A DNA stretch of 6,140 nt, taken from Enteractinococcus helveticum. Its GTDB lineage: Bacteria > Actinomycetota > Actinomycetes > Actinomycetales > Micrococcaceae. The notes beneath the pieces were generated by a model. That model was given only the letters and a program-made list of their open reading frames with translations. It was not told where the DNA came from and made no database searches. The position numbers were made by a program, and so were the translations under genes. This document shows, in pieces, positions 5,551 to 6,140 of this stretch; the stretch's first letter is position 1; the number at the start of each line of letters is the position of its first letter. The stretch spans positions 1-6,140 of the forward strand of contig NZ_DYXC01000071.1 in the NCBI RefSeq assembly GCF_020742345.1, written 5' to 3'.

Positions 5551-6140
5551 ATGCAAGACGTCGATGATCCTCTTCGCGATGAAGGTGAACCTTTTTCACT
5601 AGACAAACTTGCTCAGTTCGTACAACAGGTAGAGGATGTGCTTGCTCAGCAGGATTATGCCGCAGCAGCATCCCTCGTCGAAGAGAATATCGCTGCAACC
5701 TGGTTTGGTTTTGAACCTGCACGCACCTCAGAAATCCTCAAACTCCTGACAGAGGAAGTCGGCGAGGCAGCACCCTTAGTCACCGCAGCCTACCGAATCC
5801 TGTCAGCCTCCCAAGCCGGGCTCACGAATACCCAAGCACTCCAGGATCAGCTCGATAGTGAAGATCCAAAGCAGATGTTTGTGCTGGCAATGTTTCGCAT
5901 GAGTGACTTCCGGGTGCATGGGATGATCAGTCGGGCACTCGAACAGGCGGATGTGATCGAAACCCATCTGGCTAAGATGCGGCCAAGCCTGAACCCCTCC
6001 GGCGGGTGGCTGTTACAAGCCCCCGTCCAAATTGGCATTACCGCCATGCTGGCCGGAGACTTTTCGCGCGCTCTGACCTCATTGATGCCTGCACAACTCC
6101 GACCCGCCAATCCAAAGTTCGTGTTTCTGGAGCGCGAAGC
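5551..6140 (+). CDS. LuxR-family regulator with TPR-like N-terminal region, 3' end outside the window
   Basis: An open frame from ATG 5551 runs off the right edge after 196 complete codons. The sequence is all-helical in style with repeat-like segments such as VEDVLAQQDYAAAASLVEEN, and later an ITAMLAGDFSRAL unit typical of tetratricopeptide helices. From memory this resembles the N-terminal part of 450-550 residue actinobacterial regulators that end in a LuxR-type helix-turn-helix, but that domain would lie beyond 6140 and is not seen. The start is uncertain: an AGG sits too close to the ATG, the next in-frame stop upstream is TGA 5491-5493, and no better start codon lies between. A leaderless transcript would explain this. 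It diverges from the thioesterase, which it may regulate (inference). Another TPR-repeat protein is the alternative. Confidence 0.65.
   Translation, partial: MQDVDDPLRDEGEPFSLDKLAQFVQQVEDVLAQQDYAAAASLVEENIAATWFGFEPARTSEILKLLTEEVGEAAPLVTAAYRILSASQAGLTNTQALQDQLDSEDPKQMFVLAMFRMSDFRVHGMISRALEQADVIETHLAKMRPSLNPSGGWLLQAPVQIGITAMLAGDFSRALTSLMPAQLRPANPKFVFLERE

Noticed and set aside
5456..5560. A stretch reading KLCEICGATYDEYNEG on the plus strand, suggestive of a CxxC zinc site
   Set aside because: It has no start with a ribosome site, overlaps the LuxR-type gene start in another frame, and a single CxxC pair in about 35 residues can arise by chance.

Overview
The window looks like chromosomal DNA from a moderately GC-rich actinobacterium (Micrococcales or Corynebacteriales level; species not resolvable). 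The grounds are protein resemblance (Fic protein with a C-terminal winged helix, MobA-like aromatic hydroxylase, IclR regulator, PaaI-type thioesterase, LuxR/TPR-type regulator), the codon style and the AGGAG-type ribosome sites. It splits into a decaying accessory segment on the left (1 to about 1790) and a catabolic and regulatory segment on the right (about 1794 to 6140). Left segment: a fic gene begins at 85 behind a tight cluster of three copies of a 13-base motif. Two one-base losses, at about 312-317 and at 470, split it over three frames. Restoring one G at each site gives one 394-residue Fic protein with inhibitory-helix region, complete Fic motif and C-terminal winged helix. The 525 bases after it hold two nearly identical 70-bp palindromic arrays (67 of 70 bases identical), each built from six copies of the 8-mer C[T/A]TCC[C/T]AC. 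Between the arrays lie a well-initiated but short reading frame and the C-terminal remnant of a winged-helix regulator, which suggests the debris of a gene that once controlled itself through such arrays. Right segment: a 653-residue FAD-dependent aromatic hydroxylase of the 3-hydroxybenzoate 4-monooxygenase / phenol 2-monooxygenase family (minus strand) is divergent from an IclR-family regulator (plus strand). The 159-bp gap between them carries an 11-of-13 inverted repeat that is the likely operator and promoter zone. Downstream of iclR is an orphan 14-codon frame with a nearly perfect Shine-Dalgarno, then a convergent PaaI-type hotdog thioesterase (minus strand). Divergent from that, a LuxR/TPR-type regulator (plus strand) runs off the right edge. 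Working model (inference): the IclR protein senses an aromatic acid or phenol and controls the divergent hydroxylase, whose dihydroxylated product would enter a ring-cleavage route encoded elsewhere. The thioesterase may release dead-end aromatic acyl-CoAs, and the LuxR-type protein may control it. No ring-cleavage gene, RNA gene, insertion sequence or CRISPR array is visible. The most unusual parts are the two six-unit palindromic arrays with their gene remnant, and the twice-broken fic gene under its own repeated motif.
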